From Glycine soja (Eukaryota; Streptophyta; Magnoliopsida; Fabales; Fabaceae): a stretch of DNA of 64,000 nucleotides. The stretch is from the NCBI RefSeq assembly GCF_004193775.1, contig NC_041004.1:32512411-32576410 (forward strand), in the 5' to 3' direction. Below are positions 36,685 through 48,880 of the stretch, in pieces. The position numbers and the translations under genes are program-made. Position 1 is the stretch's first letter. The number at the start of each line of letters is the position of its first letter. The notes beneath the pieces are model-generated. The model was not told the DNA's origin, searched no databases, and saw only the letters and a list, made by a program, of their open reading frames with translations.

Positions 36685-38423
36685 GGCTGTCAGCTGCAAA
36701 CTTTTGATAGTAGAGATGCACGAGATTGTCAGAAGAGGTCGGTAGTTTAAACTGCTTTGTTTACACCGTCATCATCACTGCTGGCTGAATGAAATCAAGC
36801 AGATTTATTATCCATCTGCCACGAGTCTTGTATAGAGGGAGGAAGGGTGATGGCTTCCACATGGTAAAATACTACATATACATACTATATTTTTTCCCTT
36901 TGCCTACATTTTGTAAATTTACTTAGATGTAAATGCTGGTGTGCGGGTGAAACCTCAACCCAGCTACTGTTGTAAGATCGCTTGGTAAAATAAGGAGAGA
37001 AACAAACATCTAGCCTAAAATATTCTATTTTTTCCCACTTGCTATTTTTGCTTTATCTGACTTTGGAATGAGATATGTTTCATGTCACGTGTTAACCAGA
37101 GTTTTCTATTGGTTAGATAATGCATTGTGTTTGTTAAAATTAAATTGTAAAGATGAGGGTTTATAACTATATTTTATATATCAGTAATATAAATTGATAT
37201 AAATTAAATTGTGTTTGGTGTAAAAGGTTGAAAGCATGATTGGCTTAAAGAATTTTGGGTGTGATGTTTTGCTTTATCTACCCAAATGTCTGCACCTTTA
37301 ATGTAACTGAAAACAATGCTCTTTATTGATTGGGTTACATCTTTAGTCGGTGGGACTGGGAGAGCATGTGAGAAAAGCACAGTAGTGAGAGGAGGTTTAG
37401 ATTCTATGTTTTCATATGCCGGATCTGATTTTTTTGCTGTTCCTTTTTCAGTTGTTTCTATGCTGTCCATTAAAAATCACACAGTTTTAAAATTGAATCA
37501 TTAAATTAAATATTAATAAAATTAAATATTAATACAACTACATGAACAGTATAGGAACAGTTGGAAGAAGGACAATAGAAAAATTAATTTTCATAAGTCA
37601 ATTTTCATATGTTTAGTGTGCATTTGGTTTAGCACTTTAACGAGTTAGAGGAGGTTTAGATATTATTTTGAAAAGGTTGAGAAAGAAATTCTAATCAAAC
37701 GAGTTTTTTTATTATTACTGGGAAGTGTTAGAATCTATTTTATATTAGAACTCAATTATGAGTTGCTTCTTGCCAAACTTCATTTTGGATTCTAGAATCA
37801 CCAATTGAAAAACCCTAAGGGCGAAGCTAGATTACATATAAAAAAAAAAATATTTTGGGGAGGGTGTAGTTTGGCTATAATGAGTGCCAATCCAAGAATT
37901 GCTTGTTGAGTATAGTTTTATACTGATTGCAAGTAAAATTTCTATATCTTTTAAAATAAATTGTTTATTAGTGCTAGTTAAGAGAAATATTAACAATATA
38001 AATTTTTATTAAGATTAAGAGATGATGTGGATTTCAATTTTTATTTACTAAATTTTACTTGATTTTATAATTTTAATAAATTTCAGTTAATAACAAAAAA
38101 TGTGTTTAAAAACATGTATTAGAAAGTAAAGTGTTAACACTCATCTAAATGTAATTGTTAAACATTTACAAACTATGAATTTATCAGAGCCATAGTGAGT
38201 TTATTGTGTTCCGTATGAATTTTCTTTTGTAAGAATACAACTTTTTTTAATCAGAAAGTTGCTTATTTATTAAAATGAATATTTATTTTAACAAATTAAT
38301 TTAAACAAACTGATACATGACTGATCCAGTTATGAGTAATTGATAAGTGAGTGGTGATATGTGAATGTTCTATCATTCTAAATACATTATTAATATTTAA
38401 TATTTTTTTATTACTCTTTTCTT

Positions 38424-38473
<50 letters not shown>

Positions 38474-40747
38474 CAATCTTTATTGTTGATAGTTGAATAA
38501 TTTTATTTTAAAATTCTTTTACCACTTTGAAAGCCCGCAAGGGGTGGGCCTGTGGTAGCACCTTCTGTCTGAGACATCCCCATCAGCTGTTATTCTCTTG
38601 TCACCTCACGCCACCTCATCCATGTTAATCCCATTATTTTTTCATCCATGTTGGCTTCACTTTTGAGGGGTGTTTGTGTGTGGTTTGAGGTGATTTTAAC
38701 TTAATATTAATCAGAATCAAATAAGAAAATTAAGTCATGGTTTGGTTAGTTAAGATTATTTATGAAATTAAAATTAAATTATATCAATCTTTTATGCTTT
38801 GGTTCAGTTTAATTTTTACAATTTAAAAATTCTGCTAATAAGTATTAAAAAAATATTTAAAAAGTTTTTTTTAATTAAAAAAAACTTGAATAATAATTGG
38901 TTCAAGTTGTAATGATTAAACTTAAAAAAAAAGTAAAACAAAGAGCTAGACACGTGGGAGAGAAACATTGGGGCAAACGAAGAGAGGATCACAGAGAATG
39001 ATTTTAGGCATTAGTCTTAGGGTTTCAATTTTAGGCATTAGAGGAGAGAGTGAGAGTCCGAGCGTTAAGTTTAATGTTTTAATCTTAGTGTATGATTGTA
39101 TGTAAGTGTCATTTTCACAAATGTTTAAATTAAATGTTGTGCACATATATAAGTTCTATAATAATTAAACTAATGAGTGTGGTTTAATTTGATTTGGATC
39201 AATTTTTAATGTCAAACAAAAAATCGATCTGAATCATTTAATTTGGGAAAAATAAAACTAATATCCTTCAATTATTTTTTGCTCTATAATTTTTTGGATT
39301 GATTTTTTATTTTACTTTGATTTGGTTCGGTTTTCAACACTCATACAATCATAATTGTGTACATTTTCTTTTTTGAATTTTGAAAACATTATTTTAAATA
39401 AATTTGCATTTAAAATTATTGAACGTAATTAAGCCATGTGTTTAAATTTTAAAGTAATATTATTTGTAAAAAAATACCTTTGATCCAGAATCAATAAGAG
39501 AAATTTCAATGGAGAAACTTTAAGTGAAATAAACTAAAATGAAGCATCATAAATAAAATAATTATTTTATTTTTTATATATTTTTACTGTATAATGCAAA
39601 AGAGATTAATTTCATTTCATACTTCTAAATTTGAAAAAAAAAATAGCGATGCTGAATGAATTTCGTTGTATTTTTTTATTTATATACCTCTATCAATAAA
39701 ACCTAATACATCTTTTTATTTAATCTCTTTATATATCTTTCTAATAATTATTTTATAAGCACTGCAATCTTTTTATTAATTTAGATGTTGTATGAGTAAT
39801 TAGTAGTATACTTATATAACTTATCCAATAAGTATAGCTCATGTGACAACATTAAATCTCGGACAAAAAATTAATTTCATAATTGACTTAAATGGCTAAA
39901 GCTTGTAAGGATATATTGGATATTACCGGGAAACCAACGTAAATTTTTTTTATAGTGATCTTAGCGACAACGTTAGTAATGGTATTAATGATAGAGATTA
40001 AAACACAGTAAATTTAGTGGTCCAGACACCAAACTTAATTTTTCTACATGTATGGTCGAAATAGTAAAGTACAGATTATTAATAATTAAACTTACTATTC
40101 AAAAATAATAATAATTAAACCTAATTTGTAATTTCTTTGTACTTTTCTGAATGATAAAAAAACTAATTTGTAATTCAAATTTTTTTTATGGAATGGGATA
40201 TATGTTTCTTTTGGAATGCTAGCATGCGTCTAAAAGAAAAAGTGGATATATGCAAGTATTTTCGTTTTCGAATTCATGTTAGCATGGGAGCTATATCAAA
40301 AGAGTAAGTGATATTAAATCAATGTTAGTTATCTCATACAAGAAAACTTTTATCGTGGGAGACTTTGTTCTATCTCCCAAGTTGTGATATTTTTATAAAC
40401 CATTGGATGAAGAACAAGATAATCTGATGGTCACAATGAGACTAAGTAAGTAGTTTATTCCTTAATGATGTTGATCAAAAACAAAATTAATATTTAGTTA
40501 TATTCCATGTGTAAAAAATTCACAACATTATATTGTCAAAACCTTCGTCCTCAACCAATATCTTCTGCTTGAACCTCATCTTCTTCATCATTCTCTAAGT
40601 TGTTCATTCATTTCATTTTCAACTGACCCACAAATGAAATTGTCCTATACAGCCCATACAATAGCAGCAACTTACTGGGGTAAGTTGTTTTTCCGAAAAA
40701 CTCATTTCCGTTTACTTCAATTTGGCTCTTAGAAATACTCTCACACC
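36685..40747. other. 3' UTR of the MORN gene, then intergenic DNA
   Basis: The first 350 bases probably hold the 3' UTR. After that the sequence is AT-rich with an (AT)n tract at 38429-38471, a short GC-richer island at 38528-38640 (AAAGCCCGCAAGGGGTGGGC) and a duplicated ATTTTAGGCATTAG (39000-39040). I find no gene or element border. Confidence 0.55.
38429..38471. repeat. (AT)n microsatellite, about 42 bp
   Basis: Pure AT dinucleotide run. Confidence 0.95.
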
Positions 40748-40756
40748 TAAACCAAA
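40748..40756 (+). other. MULE target-site duplication, left copy
   Basis: TAAACCAAA, identical to 57630-57638. The match extends two bases further left (CC) at both places by chance or pre-existing sequence. Confidence 0.85.
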
Positions 40757-40812
40757 GGTGGTTATTTTGGGCATCTAACATTTTTACTGGGACACCCAGC
40801 AACTAAGGTGAA
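40757..40812 (+). repeat. MULE left terminal inverted repeat
   Basis: About 55 bases that pair with 57574-57629. The best block is GGGCATCTAACATTTTTACT followed by GGGACACCCAGCAA. A diverged copy of the following segment is repeated directly inside (40797-40855 versus 40860-40960). Confidence 0.85.
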
Positions 40813-40918
40813 AAGACTAAAATATTCTTTATCTTTTCTCTATAACTTCTTCCTTCATTGCTAGCAACCAAGGTGAAAGGGTCGAAATGCCCTTTACCTT
40901 TTCTCTATAAAAAAAAAA

Positions 40919-40942
40919 GTGACTCGTCCGTATACGAGTCAC
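40919..40942. repeat. Hairpin GTGACTCGT...ACGAGTCAC
   Basis: Perfect 9-bp stem with loop CCGTAT, inside the left subterminal region of the MULE. Confidence 0.8.
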
Positions 40943-41200
40943 TTCTTCCTTCATTGGTGCTTCTTCTTCCTTTCTTCTTCTATGTTCCATGTTCTTCATT
41001 TCTTCCATTCGCACAGCAAGCTTCTTCTCCATTCATTGGCTTGACACATTTTTGTTCTCCTTCGAGATAAGTTATTCTCTTTATCATTTTCGATTTGTTT
41101 GTGCATTGTTTTATTTGAATCATTGTTTTGGTTGTTGGTTGTTTGAATCATTTCCCAGTTGGTTGTCGCACAATGTGAAAATGACATTTTTTTTAACAAA

Positions 41201-41279
41201 ATGTCATACGGATTGGCAATCCTTATAAATCATACGGATCAGTAATCCTTATGGGTCATACGAATTATCCGTATGACAT
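41201..41279. repeat. MULE left subterminal inverted repeats (CATACGGATT)
   Basis: ATGTCATACGGAT at 41201-41213 pairs perfectly with ATCCGTATGACAT at 41267-41279; between them are further CATACGGAT / AATCCTTATG pieces. The same motif family recurs at the right end. Subterminal motif clusters are where transposases of several DNA-element families bind; that role here is inferred. Confidence 0.75.
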
Positions 41280-41474
41280 TTTTTTTAATTCTAAATTTAT
41301 TTTTCTGATTTATTTTTTAATTTGTTTTGTAATGTAATTTTTTATATTAGCAATAGTTTTAGCAATTTTATAAGTATTGGTTTGGTGATATTATTTTATA
41401 GTGGTATAAAAACAATACAAAAAAAATTAATTTAGTAATTAGATTGGTAAAAAAAATTATAATATATATAAACG

Positions 41475-41600
41475 AATTTAGAAATAACAATACTGTAATA
41501 TTAAATTTGTTTAACTTTTAAAAAATATTGAAACCAATATTTAAAAGATATTAAATTTGGTAGTTATAAAAAATATTGAAACCAAAATTTAAAATAATTT
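41475..41600. repeat. Left piece of a 55-60-bp minisatellite
   Basis: Two copies of ATTAAATTTGKTAGTTTTAA, AAAATATTGAAACCAAWATT directly precede the copia element; the array resumes at 50042. Confidence 0.75.
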
Positions 41601-42761
41601 TGTTAGACAAGTGATCTCAGATATCTTAAGAAAGGAGGTTGAATTAAGATATTACAAACTATTTCCCCAATTAAAAATTCTACTTTGATTTTAATGCAAG
41701 TTCCATGTTCCCTTAAAGATAGATTTCTAAAAGATGATTCAAAATAACCAATTTGAATGTAAATGTAAAGCAACAATAAATAAAAGAATTTAAGGGAAGA
41801 GAAAGTGCAAACTCAGTTTTATACTGGTTCGGTCACACCCTTGTGCCTACGTCTAGTCCTCAAGCAATCTGTTTGAGAGTTTCACTATCTTGTAAAAACC
41901 CTTTACAAGTTCTGAATCACACAAGGACAACCCTTTCTTTGTGTTCAGATTGTTTTACAACAAGAGACCCTCGGTCTCTTAATCCCTTTTCAGAAGTAAG
42001 AAGAAGAGAAGAAGAAATCTCTCTTGAAAGAGATAGATTGAACAATGAAACACTCAAATAATTTCTTATTGAATTGCAAGTGTTTTGGCCAATGAATATT
42101 TTAGAGGATAAGACAATTTTGCTTTTGAGAGGATAAGACTTTTTGTTCAGAAAAACTCTAAGCAAATTCGTGTTCCAAGTCACATATAAATAGACCTTTG
42201 ATGGTCATTCAAAAACCATTTGAATAGATGTGACTCTTGGAAATTATTTTCTGAAAATCTCCTCTGGTAATCGATTACAAGACTTATGTAATCAATTACA
42301 GGCTTTAAAATTTGAATAAAAAACGTTCAATAACTGCTGGTAATCGATTACCATCTAAGTGTAATCGATTACACATTGTAAAATTTGAATTCAAATTTAT
42401 AATAGTTGTTATAAATAGTTTCAACTGCTGGTAATTGATTACAATACTCATGTAATCGATTACATGCTTCCAAAAGTATTCAAAACTATTTTAAAAGCAT
42501 TTCAGGAAGTAATTTGGCCACTGGTAATTAATTACATCCTCTGGTAATCGATTACCAGAGAGTAAATCTTTTGTAAAAACATTTTAGCGTAAATTCTTTG
42601 GCCAAACCTCTTGTTGTTTCAACTTGGAATTCCCTTCCTAAGTCTCTAGAGATTATCTTGATCATATATCTTGAATTTCTTGGATTCTTGTCTTGAATTA
42701 AACTTGAGAAGCGCATGATCCTTTGGCATCATCAAAACATCAAAATGTCTTTGCTTCTACA
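41601..42761 (-). repeat. Copia 3' LTR
   Basis: Minus strand begins TGTAGAAGCAAAGACATTTT and ends CTTGTCTAACA. It contains four pairs of GTAATCGATTAC-type palindromes and, about 75 bases further on, the run TATTTATATG (TATAAATA on plus). Confidence 0.95.
42267..42555. promoter_or_regulatory. Paired palindromes GTAATCGATTAC in the 3' LTR
   Basis: Eight 12-base palindromes (consensus GTAATCGATTAC; some GTAATTGATTAC, GTAATCAATTAC) start at 42267, 42288, 42340, 42361, 42431, 42452, 42524 and 42544. Within each pair the starts are 21, 21, 21 and 20 bases apart. They sit in the U3 part, upstream of the TATA-like run in the element's reading direction. A dimer-binding enhancer is a fair inference. 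Confidence 0.7.
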
Positions 42762-42776
42762 ATCTCCCCCTTTTTT
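42762..42776 (-). other. Copia polypurine tract
   Basis: Minus strand AAAAAAGGGGGAGAT directly abuts the 3' LTR; it would prime plus-strand DNA synthesis. Confidence 0.9.
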
Positions 42777-43081
42777 ATGATGACAATTTAATTCCTGAAA
42801 TCAAGTTACAAGATAGAATATATACAAGATAGAATGTTCACTCATCCCATACTCCCCCTATGTTTTGGAATTTATGATCTCTTGATTTCTAAGCTCCTAA
42901 TCCTCGTTTCTCTCCCCCTTTGGCAACATCAAAAAGCCAAAGTACGTGGAAATTAACATAAGGCAGAAAATAACACAGCCATAACCATTCACAAGTTGAA
43001 ATCAAGCACAATAACATATTTAATCAATCAACACAAACAATCAATCATTAAACATAAATATTTCAATCAACCAATCAATCC

Positions 43082-45241
43082 TTATTTATCCAAATCACTA
43101 ACATCTAAGAGGCCTAATTCTTTTCTAATGGCAAAGAATGTTTCCTTGGGGAGAGGTTTTGTAAAGATATCAGCAAGCTGATTCTTTGTATCAACAAATT
43201 CTAGCACACAATCTCCCTTCAGAACATGATCTCTTAGAAAATGGTGCCTAATTTCTATATGCTTGGTTCTAGAATGTTGAACTGGATTTTTGGAAAGATT
43301 AATTGCACTTGTATTATCACACCTAATAAGTATATAGTCAAGAAGGATTCCATAGTCAGAGAGTTGTTGCTTCATCCATAAAATATGTGCACAACAATTG
43401 CCGGCAGAAATATATTCCGCTTCTGTAGTGGATAAAGCAACACTATTTTGTTTCTTACTATGCCAAGACACTAGAGCTGATCCAATGAATTGACAAGTTC
43501 CACTTGTGCTCTTTCTATCTGTTTTGGAACTGGCAAAGTCTGAATTAGAGTATCCTATTAAGGTACGTGTGGAATTCCTAGGATACCATAAACCTATATT
43601 CATAGTGCCTAACAAATATCTTATGATTCTTTTAACGACACTAAGATGTGACTGTTTGGGATTTGATTGAAATCTAGCACACATACACACACTAAACATT
43701 ATATCAAGTCTGCTAGCAGATAAATAAAGAAGGGATTCGATCATACCTCGATATTGCTTAACATCTATTGACTGACCGGTTTCATCTTTATCTAAATAGC
43801 AAGCAGTGCTCATTGGTGTAGTCATGTGCTTAGCATTTTCCATCCCGAATCTGTGAATTAACTCTTTGCAGTACTTGGATTGATTGACAAAAATTCCAGT
43901 CTTGGTTTGTTTAATTTGTAATCCAAGAAAGAAATTAAGTTCTCCCATCATTGACATTTCAAACTCACTTTGCATGTCATGAGAGAATTCCTTGCACAAT
44001 AATTCATTAGTAGATCCAAAAATAATATCATCAACATAAATTTGAACCAATAAAATATCATATAATTTTCTCTTTATGAAAAGAGTAGTATCTACTTTGC
44101 CTCTAGAGAAATCCTTTTCTAAAAGGAACTTACTCAGACGCTCATACCAAGCCCTAGGGGCTTGCTTTAAGACATATAAAGCCTTTTTTAATCTAAAAAC
44201 ATGATTAGGCTTGTCTAAGTTTTCAAATCCAGGGGGTTGATCTACATATACTTCCTCTTGAATAAAGCCATTTAAGAATGCACTTTTTACATCTATTTGA
44301 TAAAGCTTAAAGTCCATTATGGATGCATAGGCTAATAACATTCTGATGGCTTCTAATCTAACAACTGGAGCATATGTTTCCTCATAATCTATCCCCTCTT
44401 CTTGATTATATCCTTTGGCGACTAATCTAGCCTTATTTCTAATAACTATGTCATTTTCATCTAATTTATTTCTAAACACCCATTTTGTTCCAATGATTGG
44501 GTAGTTTTCAGGTTTCTCAACTAACTCCCAAACATTATTTATTTCAAATTGGTTTAGTTCTTCTTGCATAGCTATTATCCAATTTTCATCTATTATGGCT
44601 TCATTTAAATTTTTAGGTTCAATCGTAGATACAAAAACCATGTTATTGCATAAATCTTTGAGAGAGTGTCTAGTTATTACCCCTTTTGAGATATCACCAA
44701 TAATGTTGTCAAGGGGATGATCTCTTGAAGCTTTCCACTCTCTTGGAAGATCATTATTTGCTTTGACTTCTACTGGAGAATCTTCATTGCTTCCTTCTCC
44801 TTTTCCTTTAGAATCTTGTCCATCAATATGCATTTGTTCTAAAGATTCTGCAATATCATCTAAAATATCCTTTCTTGGAGAAATAACATTAGACTCATCA
44901 AAGGAAACATGAATCGATTCTCCAATTGTCATTGTTCTCTTATTATATATTCTATAAGCTTTACTATGCAAGGAATAACCAAGGAAAATTCCTTCATCTG
45001 ACTTAGCATCAAACTTTCCTAAGTTTTCTTTTCCATTGTTTAATACAAAACACTCGCAACCAAAAACATGAAGATGCAAGATGTTTGGTTTCCTAACATT
45101 GAACAGTTCATATGGAGTTTTCTTTAAAATGGGTCTTATTAAAGCCCTATTCATGATATAGCATGCAGTATTAACGACTTCAGCCCAAAAATATTTTGGA
45201 AGAAGAGTATCATTTAATAAGGTTCTAGCAATTTCTTTCAA
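43082..45241 (-). CDS. Copia pol: end of integrase, reverse transcriptase and RNase H (719 codons open)
   Basis: A single open frame. Residues 1-130 are the end of the integrase ([49 protein letters not shown]). RT follows from about residue 245 ([40 protein letters not shown], and the catalytic YVDDIIFGS). RNase H is C-terminal ([29 protein letters not shown], the terminal [10 protein letters not shown]). No stop interrupts it, although the upstream integrase frame is shifted, so it cannot be made as part of the normal polyprotein. The first Met is not a real start. One change visible to me is [13 protein letters not shown] where family members usually have [10 protein letters not shown]. 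Confidence 0.93.
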   Translation of the reverse strand: MKEIARTLLNDTLLPKYFWAEVVNTACYIMNRALIRPILKKTPYELFNVRKPNILHLHVFGCECFVLNNGKENLGKFDAKSDEGIFLGYSLHSKAYRIYNKRTMTIGESIHVSFDESNVISPRKDILDDIAESLEQMHIDGQDSKGKGEGSNEDSPVEVKANNDLPREWKASRDHPLDNIIGDISKGVITRHSLKDLCNNMVFVSTIEPKNLNEAIIDENWIIAMQEELNQFEINNVWELVEKPENYPIIGTKWVFRNKLDENDIVIRNKARLVAKGYNQEEGIDYEETYAPVVRLEAIRMLLAYASIMDFKLYQIDVKSAFLNGFIQEEVYVDQPPGFENLDKPNHVFRLKKALYVLKQAPRAWYERLSKFLLEKDFSRGKVDTTLFIKRKLYDILLVQIYVDDIIFGSTNELLCKEFSHDMQSEFEMSMMGELNFFLGLQIKQTKTGIFVNQSKYCKELIHRFGMENAKHMTTPMSTACYLDKDETGQSIDVKQYRGMIESLLYLSASRLDIMFSVCMCARFQSNPKQSHLSVVKRIIRYLLGTMNIGLWYPRNSTRTLIGYSNSDFASSKTDRKSTSGTCQFIGSALVSWHSKKQNSVALSTTEAEYISAGNCCAHILWMKQQLSDYGILLDYILIRCDNTSAINLSKNPVQHSRTKHIEIRHHFLRDHVLKGDCVLEFVDTKNQLADIFTKPLPKETFFAIRKELGLLDVSDLDK

Positions 45242-46149
45242 AGACCTATTTTTCCTTTCAACAACTCCATTTTGTTGAGGGGTTCTAGGTGCAGAAAAGT
45301 TATGTTCAATGTCATGCTTATCACAAAATAAATCAAATTATTTATTTTCAAAATCACCCCATGATCACTCCTAATAGATATAATTTTGAGATTTTTCTTA
45401 TTTTGAATAACTTTTGCAAGTTTCCTAAATGCTTGAAATGCATCATTCTTATGAGTGATAAATAGTGTCCAAGTATATCTAGAATAATCATCAACAATGA
45501 CAAGTGCATAATAGCTTCCACCAAAACTCATAATTCTAGAAGGATCAAACAAATCCATATGTAACAATTGTAACGGTTGAGTAGTTGAAACAATGTTTTT
45601 GGATTTGAATGAAATTCTAGTTTGTTTTCCCTTTTGGCATGCATCACACAGTCTATCTTTTTCAAATTTTAGTTTAAGTAAACCAACAACTAAATCTTTT
45701 GAAATTAATTTATTTAAGTGTTCCATGTTTATGTGAGCAATATGTTTATGCCATAGCCATGGATCATCATCTTTGCTAAGAAAACATTGATTATTATCTA
45801 GTTTTTGACTTAAGTCTATCATATAAACATTGTTGATTCTATATATGCTTTATATTAGTATCATGTTTATGTTCAATGAGACATTTTTTAGAATCAAATG
45901 ATACTAGATAGCATTTATCACATAATTGACTAACACTAAGAAGTTGTGCTTAAGGCCTTCAACAAGTAGAACATTTTCAATGGAGTTTGAAGAATTCGTA
46001 CCTATTTTTCCAACTCCAAGAATTCTACCTTTATTGTTATCACCATAAGTTACATGCCCACTTTTCTTGGGAGAGATATGTGTGAACTTTGATGCATCTC
46101 CGGTCATATGTTTTGAGCACCCGTTATCTATGTACCACTTTTTCCTCAA
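45238..46149 (-). pseudogene. Copia protease and integrase region, frameshifted
   Basis: The protease block (46149-45904) reads WYIDNGCSKHMTGD, with N-G in place of the D-S-G usually seen at the active site, then a stop. The integrase (45822-45238) has WLWHKHIAHINMEHLNKLIS, the zinc-binding CDACQKGKQTR, and the core with LLHMDLFDPSRIMSFGG, YALVIVDDYSRYTW and SIRSDHG. Frameshifts near 45900-45830 and 45350-45240 separate it from protease and RT. Asp residues of the core (MDLF and RSDHG) are present; the Glu falls in the shifted part. Confidence 0.88.
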
Positions 46150-46163
46150 TGGTTCCTACAAGA

Positions 46164-47817
46164 TTAACATTGTGACTTAGGTACCCAATTTTTATTGGGT
46201 CCTTGAGTGTTAGTGTGAACAATGGATCCTTTTGGGACCCAAATCATCTTAATGTTGTTACAATTTTTCTTAAAATAGCATGTAGATGTTCCATGTCCTT
46301 TTCTTCCACAATAAAAACATGTAATGAAAGGAGAATTATATTTTTGTGAGGAAGAAAAGAAACTTTTGTAAAACTTTTGTTGTTTTTCTGGTTTGTATCC
46401 AATTCCTGCTTTATCAAGAATACATCTTTGATTTCCTAATATGACATCTAGGTTATTCTTGCCAATAGAAAATTTTGCAAGTGAGTTTTTCAAATTTTTA
46501 ATTTCTTCTACATATTTGCTACAACATTTACATGAATTTACTTTTTCATTAGTCATAGTAGAAACATGAACTTTATCACTAGATTTAGCGATTGAAACTT
46601 CAGTTTTAAGAAGATCTATTTCTTTGTTTAATTTTGAAATTTCTTTCTCTAAATCTGAAATTGTTTTCTTAGATGAAGAAACAAGTTTTGCTAGTTTAAT
46701 TGATTCACTATGTAATTTAGCAAATGCATCTTGTAACTCATCAAAAGAAATAGATTTGTTAGAAGATGTTACCTCTTCGTCGCTTTCATAGTATTTGCCC
46801 ATTAGACATAGATTAATCATTTCTTTTTCAGAGTCATCAGACGATTCTAAGTCTTTATCATCCCATGTGATGTAGGCCTTCTTTGCTTTCTTTTCTCCAA
46901 TAGTCTTCTTTTCAGACTTCTCTATTCTTTTCTTAAAGATTGGACAATCAGCCTTCAGATGTACGGGTTGATTGCACTCAAAGCATTTTGGAGTTTGAAA
47001 TGACTCTTCAGTCCTTCTTTTAGGTTTGAAGTTTTGTCTTCTTTGATTTCCTCTCATTCTAATAAATTTGTTGAATCTTTTGACAAAGAGGCTAAGATCT
47101 TCATCTTCATCTAAGTCAATTGAATCTTCTATGTCACTTTCCTCTGGCTTTAAGAGCAATTCCCTTCTTCTTCTTATCATTTTCTTCATGTTGATTTAGT
47201 CTTTGCAGCTCCATCTCATGTTCCTGTAATTTTCCAAATAGTGTAGCAAGAGACATAATAGACAAATCTCTAGATTTTGTGATGGCTGTTACCTTTGGTT
47301 GCCACTCTCTACTTAGACATCTTAACACTTTATTTATGAGATCCTCGTTTGGAAATATTCTTCCTAATGATGCAAGATCATTAACTATATGTGTGAAACT
47401 TTTCTGCATATCTTGTATACTTTCATTTGTCTTCATCCTAAATAATTCATACTCATGAGTTAAAGTATTTATCCTAGATCATTTGACATCAGTTGTTCCC
47501 TCATGTGTAACTTGTAGAGTGTCCCACATATCCTTAGCACTCTTACAATTTGAAACCCTAAAATATTCATCCATTCCTAGGGCAGAAGTAATGATGTTTT
47601 TAGCCTTTTAATTATACTGCACTAATTTTATGTCATCTTCAGTCCACTCTTTTCTAGATTTTTCTATTGTTGCATTTCCAGCCACCATGGTAGGTGATAC
47701 AAGCTCCATTGGAGCTTGTAGGCCTAGGATCTTCTTCATCAATGGACTCCTTAGCTTCTTGGAAGATGAATGGCAGCGGAATGGAGAAAGGAAGAGAGAG
47801 AGGAGATGCCACTTCAA
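46164..47817 (-). pseudogene. Copia gag, disrupted
   Basis: Frames 47817-47608, 47436-47134 and 47189-46164 together give gag: EWTEDDIKLVQYN, a stop, then NESIQDMQKSFTHIVNDLAS and FPNEDLINKVLRCLSREWQP, a highly charged region, a knuckle CFECNQPVHLKADC (H where family members usually have G), a long coiled coil (SDLEKEISKLNKEIDLLKTE) and a second knuckle CFYCGRKGHGTSTC. The N-terminal third of gag seems missing, since ATG-proximal sequence jumps directly to the EWT motif. Two frame breaks are visible. Confidence 0.85.
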
Positions 47818-47939
47818 GGAGAAGATGAGTCTAGAAGAAGCTCACCACCATAGGAGGCCATGGATAAGAGCTTGGAGGAAGAAGGAGATGAATGAAGGGA
47901 GAGGAAGAGAAGAGCACGAAATTTTGTGCTCTAAATGAG

Positions 47940-48863
47940 CTTTGAAATCTGAATTTTAATATTTAAATGATCAAAGTTAAAAAAATGCACACACATGACC
48001 TCTATTTATAGCCTAAGCGTCACACAAAATTGGAGGGAAATTTGAATTTCAATTCAAATTTCACTTGAATTTGAAATTGAATTTGTGGAGCCAAACTTTG
48101 GAGCCAAAATTTCACTAATTATGATTAGTGAATTTTAGTTATGGTTCAGCCCACTAATCCAAGATCAATTCCAAGATTCTCCACTAAGTGTGCTTAGGTG
48201 TCATGAGGCATGTAAAGCATGAAGGACATGCACAAAGTGTGACTATATGATGTGGCAATGGGGTGTAGTAAGCAAATGCTCACCTCCCCCTCTAAAATTT
48301 AATTGGATTGAGCTTCTACCAATTCAATTAAATTTATTTCCCAACACACATCAAATATTCACTTAGTGCATATGAAATTACAAAACTACCCCTAATACAA
48401 AAACTAGTCTAGGTGCCCTAAAATACAAGGGCTGAAAAATCCTATATTTCTAGGGTACCCTACCTACATTATGGAATCCTAAATACAAGGCCCAAAAATA
48501 ATGAAACATTAATCTAATATTTACAAAGATAAGTGGGCTCGTACTTAGCTCATGGGCCCGAAATCTACCCTAAGGCTCATAAGAACCTTAAAGTCTTCTC
48601 TTGCATCTTTGGCCTAATCTACTTGGAGTTTTCTATCCAATGCCGTTGCGGGGTAGGATTGCATCAGTGGGTACATAAGGTCCTACTTCTATGGCTTCCC
48701 AAATGTTTAAGTCTATTGCCTAAGGGAAGATTTGCATTCGGGTTTTCCAGTAGTGGTAACCCTCTCCATTAAAAATAGGAGGCCTATTTATTGAATTTCC
48801 TTCTGGGAATAAGAAGTTTGCTGAGGTCATTATTCTTGAAGCTTCTAAACTTTATACAAGAAT
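47940..48863 (-). other. Copia untranslated leader between primer site and gag
   Basis: No domain recognised. It lies downstream of the primer site in the element's direction; a plus-strand open frame here (48533-48772) is a shadow. Confidence 0.6.
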
Positions 48864-48878
48864 GAAGCTCTGATACCA
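48864..48878 (-). other. Copia primer-binding site (initiator Met tRNA)
   Basis: Minus strand TGGTATCAGAGCTTC, two bases from the 5' LTR end; perfect for a plant initiator Met tRNA 3' end. Confidence 0.92.
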
Positions 48879-48880
48879 CT

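Noticed and set aside
42777..43081. Possible env-like ORF between pol and the 3' LTR of the copia element
   Set aside because: Only about 300 bases are available and none are open on the minus strand.
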